Below the pieces are notes generated by a model. The model saw nothing but the letters and a program-made list of their open reading frames with translations, was not told the DNA's origin and made no database searches. 64,000 nucleotides of DNA from CADCTB01 sp964479465 (lineage in GTDB: Bacteria; Actinomycetota; Acidimicrobiia; Acidimicrobiales; AC-14). The first letter of the stretch is position 1; every line of letters starts with the position of its first letter. Positions 27,785 to 38,126 of this stretch are shown here, piece after piece. The position numbers were made by a program, and so were the translations under genes. The DNA lies in assembly GCA_964479465.1 (NCBI GenBank), contig CAYZMG010000011.1, positions 12,027 to 76,026 of the forward strand. The letters run 5' to 3'.

Positions 27785-28570
27785 ATGCTCGAAGGCAAGA
27801 AGCTTCTGATCACCGGCGTCCTCACCGATGATTCCATCGCCTTCGGCGTGGCCAAACTGGCTCAGGAACAGGGTGCGGAGATCGTCCTGTCCTCCTTCGG
27901 CCGGGCCATGAGCCTGACCCGGCGCACGGCACGGAAGCTGCCGTCGGAGCCCGACGTGATCGAGCTCGACGTCACCGACCAGGGCCATCTGGAGTCGCTG
28001 ACCGCCGATCTCACCACCCGCTGGGGTCGGGTGGACGGGGTGCTGCATGCGATCGGCTTCGCGCCGGCGGCCGCCCTGGGGGGCAACTTCCTCGAAACCG
28101 GGTGGGACGACGTCGCCACCACCCTGCACGCCTCGACGTTCTCGCTCAAGGCCCTGGCCGTCGCCACCCTCCCCCTCATGCGGGAGGGTGGCGGATCGAT
28201 CGTTGGCCTGGACTTCGACGCCAGCCAGGCGTGGCCGGCGTATGACTGGATGGGCGTCGCCAAGGCCGGTCTGGAGTCCGCAGCCCGATACCTGGCCCGT
28301 GACCTCGGCCGTCACCGGATCCGGGTCAACCTCGTGTCCGCCGGCCCAATCCGGTCGGTGGCGGCGCGGAGCATCCCCGGGTTCGACGTGATGGAGAGCG
28401 CCTGGGCCGGCCGCTCGCCCCTCGGCTGGGACACCCGCGATACCGGCGCCGTCGCCAAGGCGTGCGTTGCCCTGCTGTCGGACTGGTTCCCGGCCACGAC
28501 GGGCGAGATCGTCCACGTGGACGGTGGCTTCCACGCCATCGCCGCCCCCATCGAGGTGCCGGGGAACTAG
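27785..28570 (+). CDS. fabI: Enoyl-ACP reductase (NADH), InhA-like
   Basis: Last step of the elongation cycle. SDR-like, about 261 residues: LLITGVLTDDSIAFGVA (cofactor loop of the FabI type), HAIGFAP, DFDASQAWPAYDWMGVAKAGL with the Tyr-x6-Lys catalytic pair, and SAGPIRSVAARSIPGF. The ATG at 27785 has a GGTGA upstream; the GTG at 27779 is the alternative. Its stop overlaps the stop of the convergent ramB by four bases (CTAG). Confidence 0.94.
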   Translation: MLEGKKLLITGVLTDDSIAFGVAKLAQEQGAEIVLSSFGRAMSLTRRTARKLPSEPDVIELDVTDQGHLESLTADLTTRWGRVDGVLHAIGFAPAAALGGNFLETGWDDVATTLHASTFSLKALAVATLPLMREGGGSIVGLDFDASQAWPAYDWMGVAKAGLESAARYLARDLGRHRIRVNLVSAGPIRSVAARSIPGFDVMESAWAGRSPLGWDTRDTGAVAKACVALLSDWFPATTGEIVHVDGGFHAIAAPIEVPGN

Positions 28571-30000
28571 TCCGTCGGCTGGCGGGACAGGAAGTCGTAG
28601 ACCTCGCTGAGGTCCACGCCCGGGAAGGGGCCGGCGGGGATCGTGGCCAGGGCATGGGCGTCCGCTCTGGCGAGGGGCCAGGCCTGCCCGCCCCACCGCT
28701 CGGCGACCGCCGCCGGGGGCCGCCGGCAGCACTCGCCGTCCGGGCATCGGGAGATGGCACGCGAGCGGGTTTCGTGGCCCCGGAACCACCGGGCGTCGGT
28801 GGCTCGGGCGCCGATGGTGACGGCCTCGTGGCGCTCGACGTCGATCTGGGTGCCGCACCAGAACTCCCCGGTCGGGGTCTCGGTGTACTGGGCGTGGTCG
28901 GCGAACTTGTCCTGCGACGAGAACGCCCGCCGGGCGCCCCACTGCCGGCAGGCCCGCTGGCCCTCGATCACCCCGTCGGCGTCGGTGGGGAATCCGACGG
29001 CGTCGTTCTCGTAGGCCTTCCAGATGACGCCGTCGTCGTCGGCCCGCAGGAAATGGACCGCCAGGTCGAAGTGGTGGGTCACGAGGTTGGTCAGCCGGTG
29101 GGCCGCCATCTCGTAGGAGACGTAGAAGACCTCCTTGAGGTCTTCCACCGAAATGTCGTGCTGGGCCCGGGCCCGGGAGAGCAGCTCGACCGCCGGCCGT
29201 TCGGGAGCCAGCACGGCGCCGGCGAAGTAGTTGGCCTCCACCTGCTGGCGGAGCAGGTGGGCGAAGTCGAGGGGATCCTTGTGGTCGAGTGCGAAGTGGC
29301 CGAGCGTCTGGAGGATGACCGAGCGAGCGGCCCGGGTGGGCAGGGCGTTGCGCTGGTGGATGAAGATGCGCCGGTTGGCCAGGTCGGTCACCGACTGCAC
29401 CGAGACCGGCAGATCCTGGACCCGCTGGAGGCTGAACCCGAAGTGGGCGACGAGGTCGCTGAGCGTGCGCTCGGCCACCGCGCTCGTGCCGTCGTAGCCC
29501 ACCGCGGCCAGCGCCTCGGAGGCGGCCGCCTCGATGTCGGGGAAGTAGTTGTCCCGGGCTCGCATGTCGGCCCTGAGGTCGACGTTTGCCCGGCGGGCCG
29601 CCTCGGGGCTGGCCGGCTGGGCCTGAGACCGCTGCTTGAGGGTGTCGAAGAGAGTGACGATGTGGTCGAGGGCGTCGTCGGGAACGCCGGCCGACGGCTT
29701 GAGCAACGGCAGCCGCAGCTCCTGGTACAGCGGGTCCTCCTGAGCTCGCTGCAGGGCCATGCTGAGGCGGGCCCGGCGGCTGGGCGGCTCCGCGGCGAGG
29801 AGGTCGGCGGCACCGACACCCAGGGCCTCGGCCAGCGCCTCGATAAGCGAGAGGCGGGCCTCGCGCCGGCCGTTCTCGATGAGCGACAAGTACGGTGCCG
29901 CCTTCCCGACCTTCTCGCCCAGTGCCTCCAGCGTCAGCCCGCGCTGGCGGCGGAGGTGGCGCAGGCGCTGGCCGAACAGCAGGGGATCGCGCTGGGCCAC
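28567..30000 (-). CDS. ramB: RamB/ScfR-family transcriptional regulator
   Basis: A 477-residue protein with an N-terminal XRE helix-turn-helix (LRHLRRQRGLTLEALGEKVGKAAPYLSLIENGRRE), a central IrrE/ImmA-like domain (SVTDLANRRIFIHQRNALPTR... ILQTLGHFALDHKDPLDF), and a C-terminal domain with several cysteines (EFWCGTQID, RCPDGECC). This is the RamB/short-chain fatty acid regulator type, which in corynebacteria and mycobacteria controls acetate and glyoxylate genes. It is divergent from aceB-aceA, exactly the expected targets. The GTG at 30000 has a GGGGGAAG ribosome-binding site. Confidence 0.9.
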   Translation of the reverse strand: MAQRDPLLFGQRLRHLRRQRGLTLEALGEKVGKAAPYLSLIENGRREARLSLIEALAEALGVGAADLLAAEPPSRRARLSMALQRAQEDPLYQELRLPLLKPSAGVPDDALDHIVTLFDTLKQRSQAQPASPEAARRANVDLRADMRARDNYFPDIEAAASEALAAVGYDGTSAVAERTLSDLVAHFGFSLQRVQDLPVSVQSVTDLANRRIFIHQRNALPTRAARSVILQTLGHFALDHKDPLDFAHLLRQQVEANYFAGAVLAPERPAVELLSRARAQHDISVEDLKEVFYVSYEMAAHRLTNLVTHHFDLAVHFLRADDDGVIWKAYENDAVGFPTDADGVIEGQRACRQWGARRAFSSQDKFADHAQYTETPTGEFWCGTQIDVERHEAVTIGARATDARWFRGHETRSRAISRCPDGECCRRPPAAVAERWGGQAWPLARADAHALATIPAGPFPGVDLSEVYDFLSRQPTD

Positions 30001-30052
30001 CGGAAACTTCCCCCTTGTCTTGATGAAAGTGGAAAGTATCGCAGATCTTGTC

Positions 30053-30075
30053 GCGCAAAGAGCATTGTGTTGCGC
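30053..30075. promoter_or_regulatory. Candidate operator between ramB and aceB
   Basis: An inverted repeat GCGCAA-N11-TTGCGC lies in the 117-base divergent gap. The half site TTGCGC/GCGCAA resembles the TTTGC-type core known for RamB targets in corynebacteria, an approximate comparison from memory. Position suits control of both ramB and aceB. Confidence 0.45.
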
Positions 30076-30117
30076 CCACGAGTTAACAAATACTTCTTCT
30101 CCAACAGGGGAGGGCGT

Positions 30118-31704
30118 ATGCACGACGAGGGCGTTCAGATCACCGGAGGCCATTTCGACCCGGCGGTGCTCACGCCGGCGGCGCTGGGCTTCGTGGCCCG
30201 GCTCCACCGGATCTTCGACGGGGACCGCCAGGCATTGCTGGCCGAGCGGGTCGAACGCCAGGCCCGGCTCGACGCCGGCGAGCGCCCCGACTTCCTGTCC
30301 GCCACCCGGGCGGTGCGGGAGGCCCGGTGGAAGGTCGCCCCGGTCCCGAAGGATCTGATCGACCGGCGGGTGGAGATCACCGGCCCGCCCGAACGCAAGA
30401 TGATGATCAACGCGCTCAACTCGGGAGCGCGGGTCTTCATGGTCGACTTCGAGGACTCCATGTCGCCGACGTGGGCCAACGTCGTCGGCGGCCAGCGCAA
30501 CCTGCAGGACGCGGTACGGGGGACGATCGCCTACGAGGCCCCCGACGGCCGGCACTACGCGTCGGGGGACGATGTCGCCGCGCTCATGGTCCGCCCCCGA
30601 GGCTGGCACCTGGTCGAGAAGCACGTGCTCGTCGACGGCGCCCCGATCTCCGCCAGCCTGTTCGACTTCGGCCTGGCCTTCTTCCACAATGCCCGCGAGC
30701 TGCTCGACCGGGGGTCGGGCCCGTACTTCTACCTGCCCAAGCTCGAAGGCCGCCTCGAAGCGCGCCTCTGGAACGACGTGTTCTGCGCGGCCCAGGAGGA
30801 ACTCGGGATGTCGCCCGGGACGATCAAGGCCACCGTCTTGCTCGAGACGGTCCTCGCCGCCTTCGAGATGGACGAGATCCTGTACGAGCTGCGCGAGCAC
30901 TCGGCCGGGCTTAATGCCGGCCGGTGGGACTACATCTTCAGCGTCATCAAGAAGTTCCGGTCACAGTCGGGCTTCGTCCTGCCCGACCGGAGCCAGGTGA
31001 CGATGACCGTGCCGTTTATGCGGGCCTACACGGAGCTGATCGTGGCCACCTGCCACACGCGAGGGGCCCATGCCATGGGCGGGATGGCCGCCTTCGTGCC
31101 CAACCGCCGCGACCCCGCCGTCACTGCGAAGGCCCTGTCGCAAGTGCGCCGGGACAAGGAGCGGGAGTCGGTCGACGGCTTCGACGGCACCTGGGTGGCT
31201 CACCCAGACCTCGTCCCGGTGGCCATGGACGTCTTCGACGCCGCCCTGGGCGACAACCCGAACCAGCTCTCGGTTCTCCGTGACGACGTAGCCGTGACCG
31301 CCGGCGACCTGCTCTGGACGCATTGCCCCGGCGCCGGCATCAGTCTCGATGGCGTGCGGACCAACGTCAACGTCGGCATCCAATACCTCGAGTCCTGGCT
31401 CCGGGGCGTGGGGGCGGCCGCCATCCACAACCTCATGGAGGATGCAGCCACCGCGGAGATATCCCGGGCCCAGCTGTGGCAGTGGCTTCACCACGGCGTG
31501 GAGCTCGACGACGGCGAGGTCGTCACCCGGCAACTCCTCATCGACGTGGTCGACGACGAGCTGCGCGTCCTGCGCTCGGCGCTGGGCGCCGAGCGGTTCG
31601 ACGCCGGCCGCTTCGCCGAGGCCCGCCGCCTGTTCAAGCAGGTCGCACTCGACGATGTCTTCACCGACTTCCTGACCGTTCCGGCATACGAGTCCATTGA
31701 CTGA
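30118..31704 (+). CDS. aceB: Malate synthase A
   Basis: Condenses glyoxylate with acetyl-CoA to malate. The 528-residue product has the type A motifs MVDFEDSMSPTWANVVGGQ, GPYFYLPKLEGRLEARLWNDVF, LLETVLAAFEMDEILYELREHSAGLNAGRWDYIFS, and the C-terminal NLMEDAATAEISRAQLWQW. The ATG at 30118 follows AGGGGAGG. Isocitrate lyase lies just downstream, so the whole glyoxylate shunt is one transcription unit. Confidence 0.96.
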   Translation: MHDEGVQITGGHFDPAVLTPAALGFVARLHRIFDGDRQALLAERVERQARLDAGERPDFLSATRAVREARWKVAPVPKDLIDRRVEITGPPERKMMINALNSGARVFMVDFEDSMSPTWANVVGGQRNLQDAVRGTIAYEAPDGRHYASGDDVAALMVRPRGWHLVEKHVLVDGAPISASLFDFGLAFFHNARELLDRGSGPYFYLPKLEGRLEARLWNDVFCAAQEELGMSPGTIKATVLLETVLAAFEMDEILYELREHSAGLNAGRWDYIFSVIKKFRSQSGFVLPDRSQVTMTVPFMRAYTELIVATCHTRGAHAMGGMAAFVPNRRDPAVTAKALSQVRRDKERESVDGFDGTWVAHPDLVPVAMDVFDAALGDNPNQLSVLRDDVAVTAGDLLWTHCPGAGISLDGVRTNVNVGIQYLESWLRGVGAAAIHNLMEDAATAEISRAQLWQWLHHGVELDDGEVVTRQLLIDVVDDELRVLRSALGAERFDAGRFAEARRLFKQVALDDVFTDFLTVPAYESID

Positions 31705-31735
31705 CGTGCGAACCCAAGCGCAAGGAGGAACAGCA

Positions 31736-33046
<1,311 letters not shown>

Positions 33047-33079
33047 GTCCTTCGCGCTGATAGCGGCGTGGTCGGAGAC

Positions 33080-33949
33080 CTACCGCCGCGCGTCGTCGTA
33101 GGTGTAGAAGCCGCGGCCCGTCTTCCGTCCGAGCAGGCCGGCCTCGACCATGCGCGAGAGCAGGGGCGGGGGCGCGTACAGGCCCTCCCGGAACTCTTCG
33201 TACAGAGACTCGGCCGCAGCCAGCGTGGTGTCGAGGCCGATGAAGTCGCTGAGGGCCAGCGGGCCCATGGGGTGGTTGCAGCCGAGCACCATTCCGGTGT
33301 CGATGTCCTCGGCGGTGGCGAACCCGCTTTCGAGCATACGGATGGCCGAGACCAAGTACGGGATCAGCAGGGCGTTCACGATGAAGCCGGCGCGGTCCTT
33401 CGACCGGATGACCCGCTTGCCCAACTGCTCCTCGGCGAAGGCCTGGGTGGCGGCGACCGTCTCCTCGCTGCTGAGCAACGACGAAACCAGCTCGACCAAC
33501 TGCAGCACTGGGACGGGGCTGAAGAAGTGCAGCCCGACGACCTGCTCGGGCCGTCCGGTGGCCATGCCCAGCTTCATGATGGGGATGGCGGACGTGTTGG
33601 AGGCAAGGATCGCATCGTCGTTCACCACCTTGTCGAGGAGCGCGAACACCTCGAGCTTGAGCGCCTCCGATTCCGGCACCGCCTCCATCACCACCTGGCG
33701 GTCGGCCATCTCGCCGAGGTCGGTGGTGAACCGCAGACGGGACAGAGCGGCCTCGGCGTCCTCGGCCGACAGCTTGCCCCGCTCCGCAGCCCTGGTGATC
33801 GATCTCTCGATGCGGGCCCGGCCGGCGGCGAGCGCCTGCTCGTCGATCTCCCGCACCACCACATCGAGGCCGGCTTTGGCCGACACCTCGGCGATGCCGG
33901 AGCCCATGAGGCCACACCCGACCACGCCCACTCGCGAGACGGCCGTCAC
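33080..33949 (-). CDS. 3-hydroxybutyryl-CoA dehydrogenase
   Basis: A 289-residue NAD-binding dehydrogenase: VGVVGCGLMGSGIAEVSAKAG (Rossmann), SNTSAIPI, VGLHFFSPVPVLQLVEL with the catalytic His, DRAGFIVNALLIPYL, and the C-terminal LGRKTGRGFYTYD. It interconverts acetoacetyl-CoA and (S)-3-hydroxybutyryl-CoA. A paralogue lies at 39321. Its GTG overlaps the pyk stop, so it is the last gene of the minus-strand chain. It converges on aceA. Confidence 0.93.
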   Translation of the reverse strand: MTAVSRVGVVGCGLMGSGIAEVSAKAGLDVVVREIDEQALAAGRARIERSITRAAERGKLSAEDAEAALSRLRFTTDLGEMADRQVVMEAVPESEALKLEVFALLDKVVNDDAILASNTSAIPIMKLGMATGRPEQVVGLHFFSPVPVLQLVELVSSLLSSEETVAATQAFAEEQLGKRVIRSKDRAGFIVNALLIPYLVSAIRMLESGFATAEDIDTGMVLGCNHPMGPLALSDFIGLDTTLAAAESLYEEFREGLYAPPPLLSRMVEAGLLGRKTGRGFYTYDDARR

Positions 33950-35430
33950 CAGGCTCGCCGGTCCGATCCCAGCTCATGCACCCGCACGGTGTGGGTGCTG
34001 CCGACCTGGCCGGGATGACCGGCCACGATGACGACGTTGTCGCCCGCCCGGCCCCGCCCGAGGCCGAGCATGATGTCCTCGACGACGGACACCGCACCGT
34101 TGGCGTCGGGGGCGACCGGAGAGACGAACGTCTCGATGCCCCAGGCGAGGGCCAGCTGGCTGCGCACCGCAGGGACCGGCGTGAACGCCAGCACCGGTGT
34201 GGCGGAGCGGTGGCTGGCGAGGCGCTGGGCGGTGCGGCCGGTCTGGGTGAAGACGGCCACGGCGCGGGCTCCGACCACCCGGCTCACGGCCGACGCCGCG
34301 GCGGCGATCGCGTCCTGGGACGAACCCGGCTCGCAGATCAGCGGCGGGATGCTGGCCAGGGCGTGGCTCTCGGCCGTCTCGACCACCCGGGTCATGGTCG
34401 ACACCGCCTCCACGATGTGCTCGCCCACGCTGGTCTCGCCGGCCAGCATGAGGGCGTCGGCCCCGTCGAGCACGGCGTTGGCGACGTCGGACGCCTCGGC
34501 CCGCGTGGGACGGGAGTGATGGATCATGGATTCGAGCAGCTGGGTGGCGATGATCACCGGCTTGCCGCGCTCGCGGGCCAGCTGGACGACGCGCTTCTGC
34601 ACCATCGGCACCTGCTCGAGCGAGACCTCGATGCCGAGGTCGCCTCGGGCCACCATGATCGCGTCGAACGCATCGACGATGGCGTCGAGATCGTCGACGG
34701 CCTCGGGCTTCTCGATCTTGCCGATGACGGGGACAGTACGACCTTCGGCGGCCATGACGTGGCGCACGGCCGCTGCGTCGGCGGCCTCACGCACGAACGA
34801 GAGCGCCACCATGTCGACGCCGAGCCGGAGGGCGAACCGGAGATCGTCGACGTCCTTGGCCGAGAGCGCCGGCACACCCATGCGGGTGCCGGGCAGGTTC
34901 ACGCCCTTGTTGTCCGACAGGGGCCCGCCCTCGATCACCTGGCAGCTCACCGAGCGGCCGTCGGAGGAGATGGCGCACAGCTTGATCATCCCGTCGTCGA
35001 TGAGGAGGGTGTCGCCGGGGGCCATCTCGCGGGCCAGGGCCTCGTAGCTCACCCACGCCCCCTCGCTGGTCCCCGGGCCCGGCTCCGTCGTCACCGTGAA
35101 GGTCTTCCCGGGCTCGAGGACGGCGGCGCCGCCCTCGAACCGGCCGAGGCGGATCTTCGGGCCTTGAAGGTCGGCCATCACGCCCACCGCCCGGCCGGTG
35201 TCGTCCGAGGCCTGGCGGACGGCGGCGTACAGGGACGCGTGCTCGTCGTGGTTCCCGTGGGAGAAGTTCAGGCGGGCGACGTCCATTCCTGCCTCGACCA
35301 GCGCCCGCACGCGCTCCGGGGAGCTCGACGCCGGCCCGAGGGTGCAGATGATCTTCGTCCGCCGGCCGGGCCGGGCCTGTGGGGCCCGGGCGTGACCGTT
35401 CTCCGGGCGAGTCGCGTAGCCGGTGGTCAT
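33946..35430 (-). CDS. pyk: Pyruvate kinase
   Basis: Makes pyruvate and ATP from phosphoenolpyruvate. The 494-residue product has TKIICTLGPASSSPERV, VARLNFSHGNHDEH, ADLQGPKIRLG, VIGKIEKPEAVDDLDAI, MVARGDLGIEVSLEQVP, and a C-terminal allosteric domain. The ATG at 35430 overlaps the aceE stop (ATGA); an upstream in-frame ATG at 35439 is less likely. Pairing with pyruvate dehydrogenase E1 joins the pyruvate-forming and pyruvate-using steps. Confidence 0.96.
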   Translation of the reverse strand: MTTGYATRPENGHARAPQARPGRRTKIICTLGPASSSPERVRALVEAGMDVARLNFSHGNHDEHASLYAAVRQASDDTGRAVGVMADLQGPKIRLGRFEGGAAVLEPGKTFTVTTEPGPGTSEGAWVSYEALAREMAPGDTLLIDDGMIKLCAISSDGRSVSCQVIEGGPLSDNKGVNLPGTRMGVPALSAKDVDDLRFALRLGVDMVALSFVREAADAAAVRHVMAAEGRTVPVIGKIEKPEAVDDLDAIVDAFDAIMVARGDLGIEVSLEQVPMVQKRVVQLARERGKPVIIATQLLESMIHHSRPTRAEASDVANAVLDGADALMLAGETSVGEHIVEAVSTMTRVVETAESHALASIPPLICEPGSSQDAIAAAASAVSRVVGARAVAVFTQTGRTAQRLASHRSATPVLAFTPVPAVRSQLALAWGIETFVSPVAPDANGAVSVVEDIMLGLGRGRAGDNVVIVAGHPGQVGSTHTVRVHELGSDRRAW

Positions 35431-38126
35431 ACCTTCCATGGTTCGACTGCCTCCGGATCGACGTGATATCGGGCCATGGCGTCGTCGACCTCGTCCGCCT
35501 TGGCGTCGCCGAGCTGGGCCAGCGCGGCCAGGACGGTGACGACCAGGTGGGCGGCGTCGGTCTCGAAGTGGCGGCGTAGGGCGGCCCGGGAGTCCGAGCG
35601 GCCGTAGCCGTCGGTGCCCAGGGTGGTCAGGTGCCCCGGGATCCAGCGCGACACCTGGTCGGGGATGGCCTTCATGAAGTCGGTGACGGCCACGAACGGC
35701 CCCTCGGAGTCCGAGAGGACCTCGGTGACGTAGGGGGCCCGGGCCAGGTCGGAGGGGTGCAGGCGGTTCCACCGCACGGCGGCGAGGGCGTCCTCCCGCA
35801 GCGCCTTGTAGGAGGTGACGCTCCACAGCTCGGCGGCCACGTCGTGGTGCTCGGCCAGTAGCTGCTGCGCCTCGCGCGCCGCGCCCTGGGCCGTGCCACT
35901 GAAGAGGATCGACGCCGCCCGCGACGGCCCCTCCGGCGCCGGCGCGAACCGGTAGAGGCCCTTGAGGATCCCCTCCTCAGCCCCTTCGGGCATCGCCGGC
36001 ATGGGGTAGTTCTCGTTGTACAGAGTGAGGTAGTAGAAGAGGTCCTCGGGCTCGTCGCCGTACATGCGCTCCATGCCGTCGCGGATGATCGTTGCCAGCT
36101 CGAAGGCGAAAGCAGGGTCATAGGCGGCCAAGTTCGGGACGGTCGACGCCAGGAGCAGGCTGTGGCCGTCCTGGTGCTGGAGCCCCTCGCCGTTGAGCGT
36201 GGTCCGTCCCGCGGTGGCGCCGAGCAGGAACCCGCGGCCCCGGAGGTCGCCGACAGCCCAGATGAGGTCGCCTACCCGCTGGAAGCCGAACATCGAGTAG
36301 AAGATGTAGAAGGGCATCGTCGTCTCGCCCCATGTGGCGTAGGACGTGCTGGCCGCCGCGAACGACGCCATCGACCCCGCCTCGGTGATCCCCTCCTCGA
36401 GGATCTGACCATCGGTGCTCTCCCGGTAGGACAGCTTCATACCCCCGTCGACCGGCTCGTAGCGCTGGCCCAGCGGGTTGTAGATCTTCACCTCGCCGAA
36501 CAGGGCGTCGAGGCCGAACGTGCGGCCCTCGTCGGGGATGATCGGCACGACCCGCTTGCCGACCGTCTCGTCCCGCAGCAGCGACTTGAGCAGGCCGGAG
36601 AAGGCCATCGTGGTGGAGACGGATCGGTTGCCCGATCCGCCGAGGAGGTCGTCGAAGGCGGCCGGCGCCGGCAGGCCGGTCGCCTTGGCCCGCAGCACCC
36701 GGTGGGGGAGCGAGCCGCCCTGGGCCTTGCGGCGGGCGTGGAGGTAGTCGTGCTCGGGCGTGCCCTCCGCCGGCCGGCAGTACGGCGGCAGCTTGGTCTG
36801 GACGGCCTCGTCGCTGATCACGTCGGCCAGGCCCAGGCGGTCGCGCAGGGCGACGAGCTGGGGTGGGGCCATCTTCTTCATCTGGTGGGCCGCGTTGCGG
36901 GACTCGATCTCCGGGCCGAGGCCCGCTCCCTTCACAGACTTGGCCAGCACCACGCTGGGTGCCCCCACATGCGACGTCGCCGCCGCATACGCGGCGTGCA
37001 GCTTGCGAGGGTCGTGGCCGCCGCGGGGGAGGACGAAGATGGGGTCGTCGTCGGGGAGGTCCTCGACCATGCGCTGCAGGCGGGGGTCGGCGCCGAAGAA
37101 GTGCTCCCGAACGTAGGCCGGGCCCTCGACGGAGTACTTCTGGAACTCACCGTCGAGCGTGGTGTTCAGCCGGTCGAGCATCACGCCGTCGACATCCGCG
37201 GCCAGGAGGTCGTCCCAGCGGGAGCCCCAGACCACCTTGATCGCGTTCCAGCCCGCGCCCCGGAAGATGCCCTCGAGCTCCTGGACGATCTTGCCGTTGC
37301 CCCGGACCGGGCCGTCGAGACGCTGGAGGTTGCAGTTGACCACGAAGACGAGGTTGTCGAGGCCCTCGCGGGCGGCGATCGAGAGGGCGCCGAGCGTTTC
37401 CGGCTCGTCGCACTCCCCGTCGCCGATGAAGCACCACACCTTGGATCCGCTGGTGTCGACGATCCCCCGATTGTGGAGGTACCGGTTGAACCGGGCCTGG
37501 TAGATGGCGCAGATGGGGCCGATCCCCATCGACACGGTGGGGAACTCCCAGAAGTCCGGCATGAGCCGGGGGTGGGGGTAGCTCGACAGTCCGGGCTCGC
37601 CGATCTCCCGCCGGAAGCGGTCGACCTGGGCCTCGCTCAGGCGACCCTCCAGGAAGGCCCGGGCGTAGATGCCGGGCGTGGCGTGGCCCTGGAAGAACAC
37701 CTGGTCGCCGGCCCGGCCCTCGTCCTTGCCCCGGAAGAAGTGGTTGAAGCAGACCTCGTACAGCGTGATGCTGGAGGCCGGCGTGGCCATATGTCCGCCG
37801 ATGCCCTCGGACTGGGCATTGGCCCGCGTCACCATGACCGCCGCGTTCCAGCGGACGAACGCCTCGATTCGCCGCTCGATGTCGAGGTCGCCGGGGTAGG
37901 ACGGCTCGTCCGCCGAGGGGATGGTGTTGACGTACGGCGTGCCGACGGTGGTGCGGAAGCCCACGTCACGCTCGGCTGCCCGGCCCAGCAGGCGGGCCAG
38001 CATGAGGCGGGTTGCGGGGGCGCCGCGGCTGTCCACCAGGGCGTCGAGGGAGTCGAGCCACTCGACGGTCAGGCCGGCGTCGGTGTCGGGAAGCTGGTGG
38101 GCGAACCCGCCTTCGACAACCGTCAT
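35427..38126 (-). CDS. aceE: Pyruvate dehydrogenase E1, homodimeric type
   Basis: An 899-residue thiamine-diphosphate enzyme that decarboxylates pyruvate and acetylates E2. The TPP motif runs from GDGECDEPETLGAL to VVNCNLQRLDGPV (GDG...NCN). Other family segments are GHMATPASSITLYEVCFNHFFRG, ISYR-type KLSYRESTDGQILEEGITEAG, and GFQRVGDLIWA. E2 and E3 genes are not here. It overlaps both neighbours by ATGA. Confidence 0.97.
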   Translation of the reverse strand: MTVVEGGFAHQLPDTDAGLTVEWLDSLDALVDSRGAPATRLMLARLLGRAAERDVGFRTTVGTPYVNTIPSADEPSYPGDLDIERRIEAFVRWNAAVMVTRANAQSEGIGGHMATPASSITLYEVCFNHFFRGKDEGRAGDQVFFQGHATPGIYARAFLEGRLSEAQVDRFRREIGEPGLSSYPHPRLMPDFWEFPTVSMGIGPICAIYQARFNRYLHNRGIVDTSGSKVWCFIGDGECDEPETLGALSIAAREGLDNLVFVVNCNLQRLDGPVRGNGKIVQELEGIFRGAGWNAIKVVWGSRWDDLLAADVDGVMLDRLNTTLDGEFQKYSVEGPAYVREHFFGADPRLQRMVEDLPDDDPIFVLPRGGHDPRKLHAAYAAATSHVGAPSVVLAKSVKGAGLGPEIESRNAAHQMKKMAPPQLVALRDRLGLADVISDEAVQTKLPPYCRPAEGTPEHDYLHARRKAQGGSLPHRVLRAKATGLPAPAAFDDLLGGSGNRSVSTTMAFSGLLKSLLRDETVGKRVVPIIPDEGRTFGLDALFGEVKIYNPLGQRYEPVDGGMKLSYRESTDGQILEEGITEAGSMASFAAASTSYATWGETTMPFYIFYSMFGFQRVGDLIWAVGDLRGRGFLLGATAGRTTLNGEGLQHQDGHSLLLASTVPNLAAYDPAFAFELATIIRDGMERMYGDEPEDLFYYLTLYNENYPMPAMPEGAEEGILKGLYRFAPAPEGPSRAASILFSGTAQGAAREAQQLLAEHHDVAAELWSVTSYKALREDALAAVRWNRLHPSDLARAPYVTEVLSDSEGPFVAVTDFMKAIPDQVSRWIPGHLTTLGTDGYGRSDSRAALRRHFETDAAHLVVTVLAALAQLGDAKADEVDDAMARYHVDPEAVEPWKV

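Noticed and set aside
27647..30079. Very long minus-strand frame over ramB and fabI
   Set aside because: Pro/Arg-rich low-complexity translation in the wrong frame; ramB in another minus frame has clear domains.
28460..30117. Long plus-strand open frame joined to aceB
   Set aside because: It is the antisense shadow of ramB; its Arg/Gly/Val-rich translation has no domain, and malate synthase homology begins at 30118.
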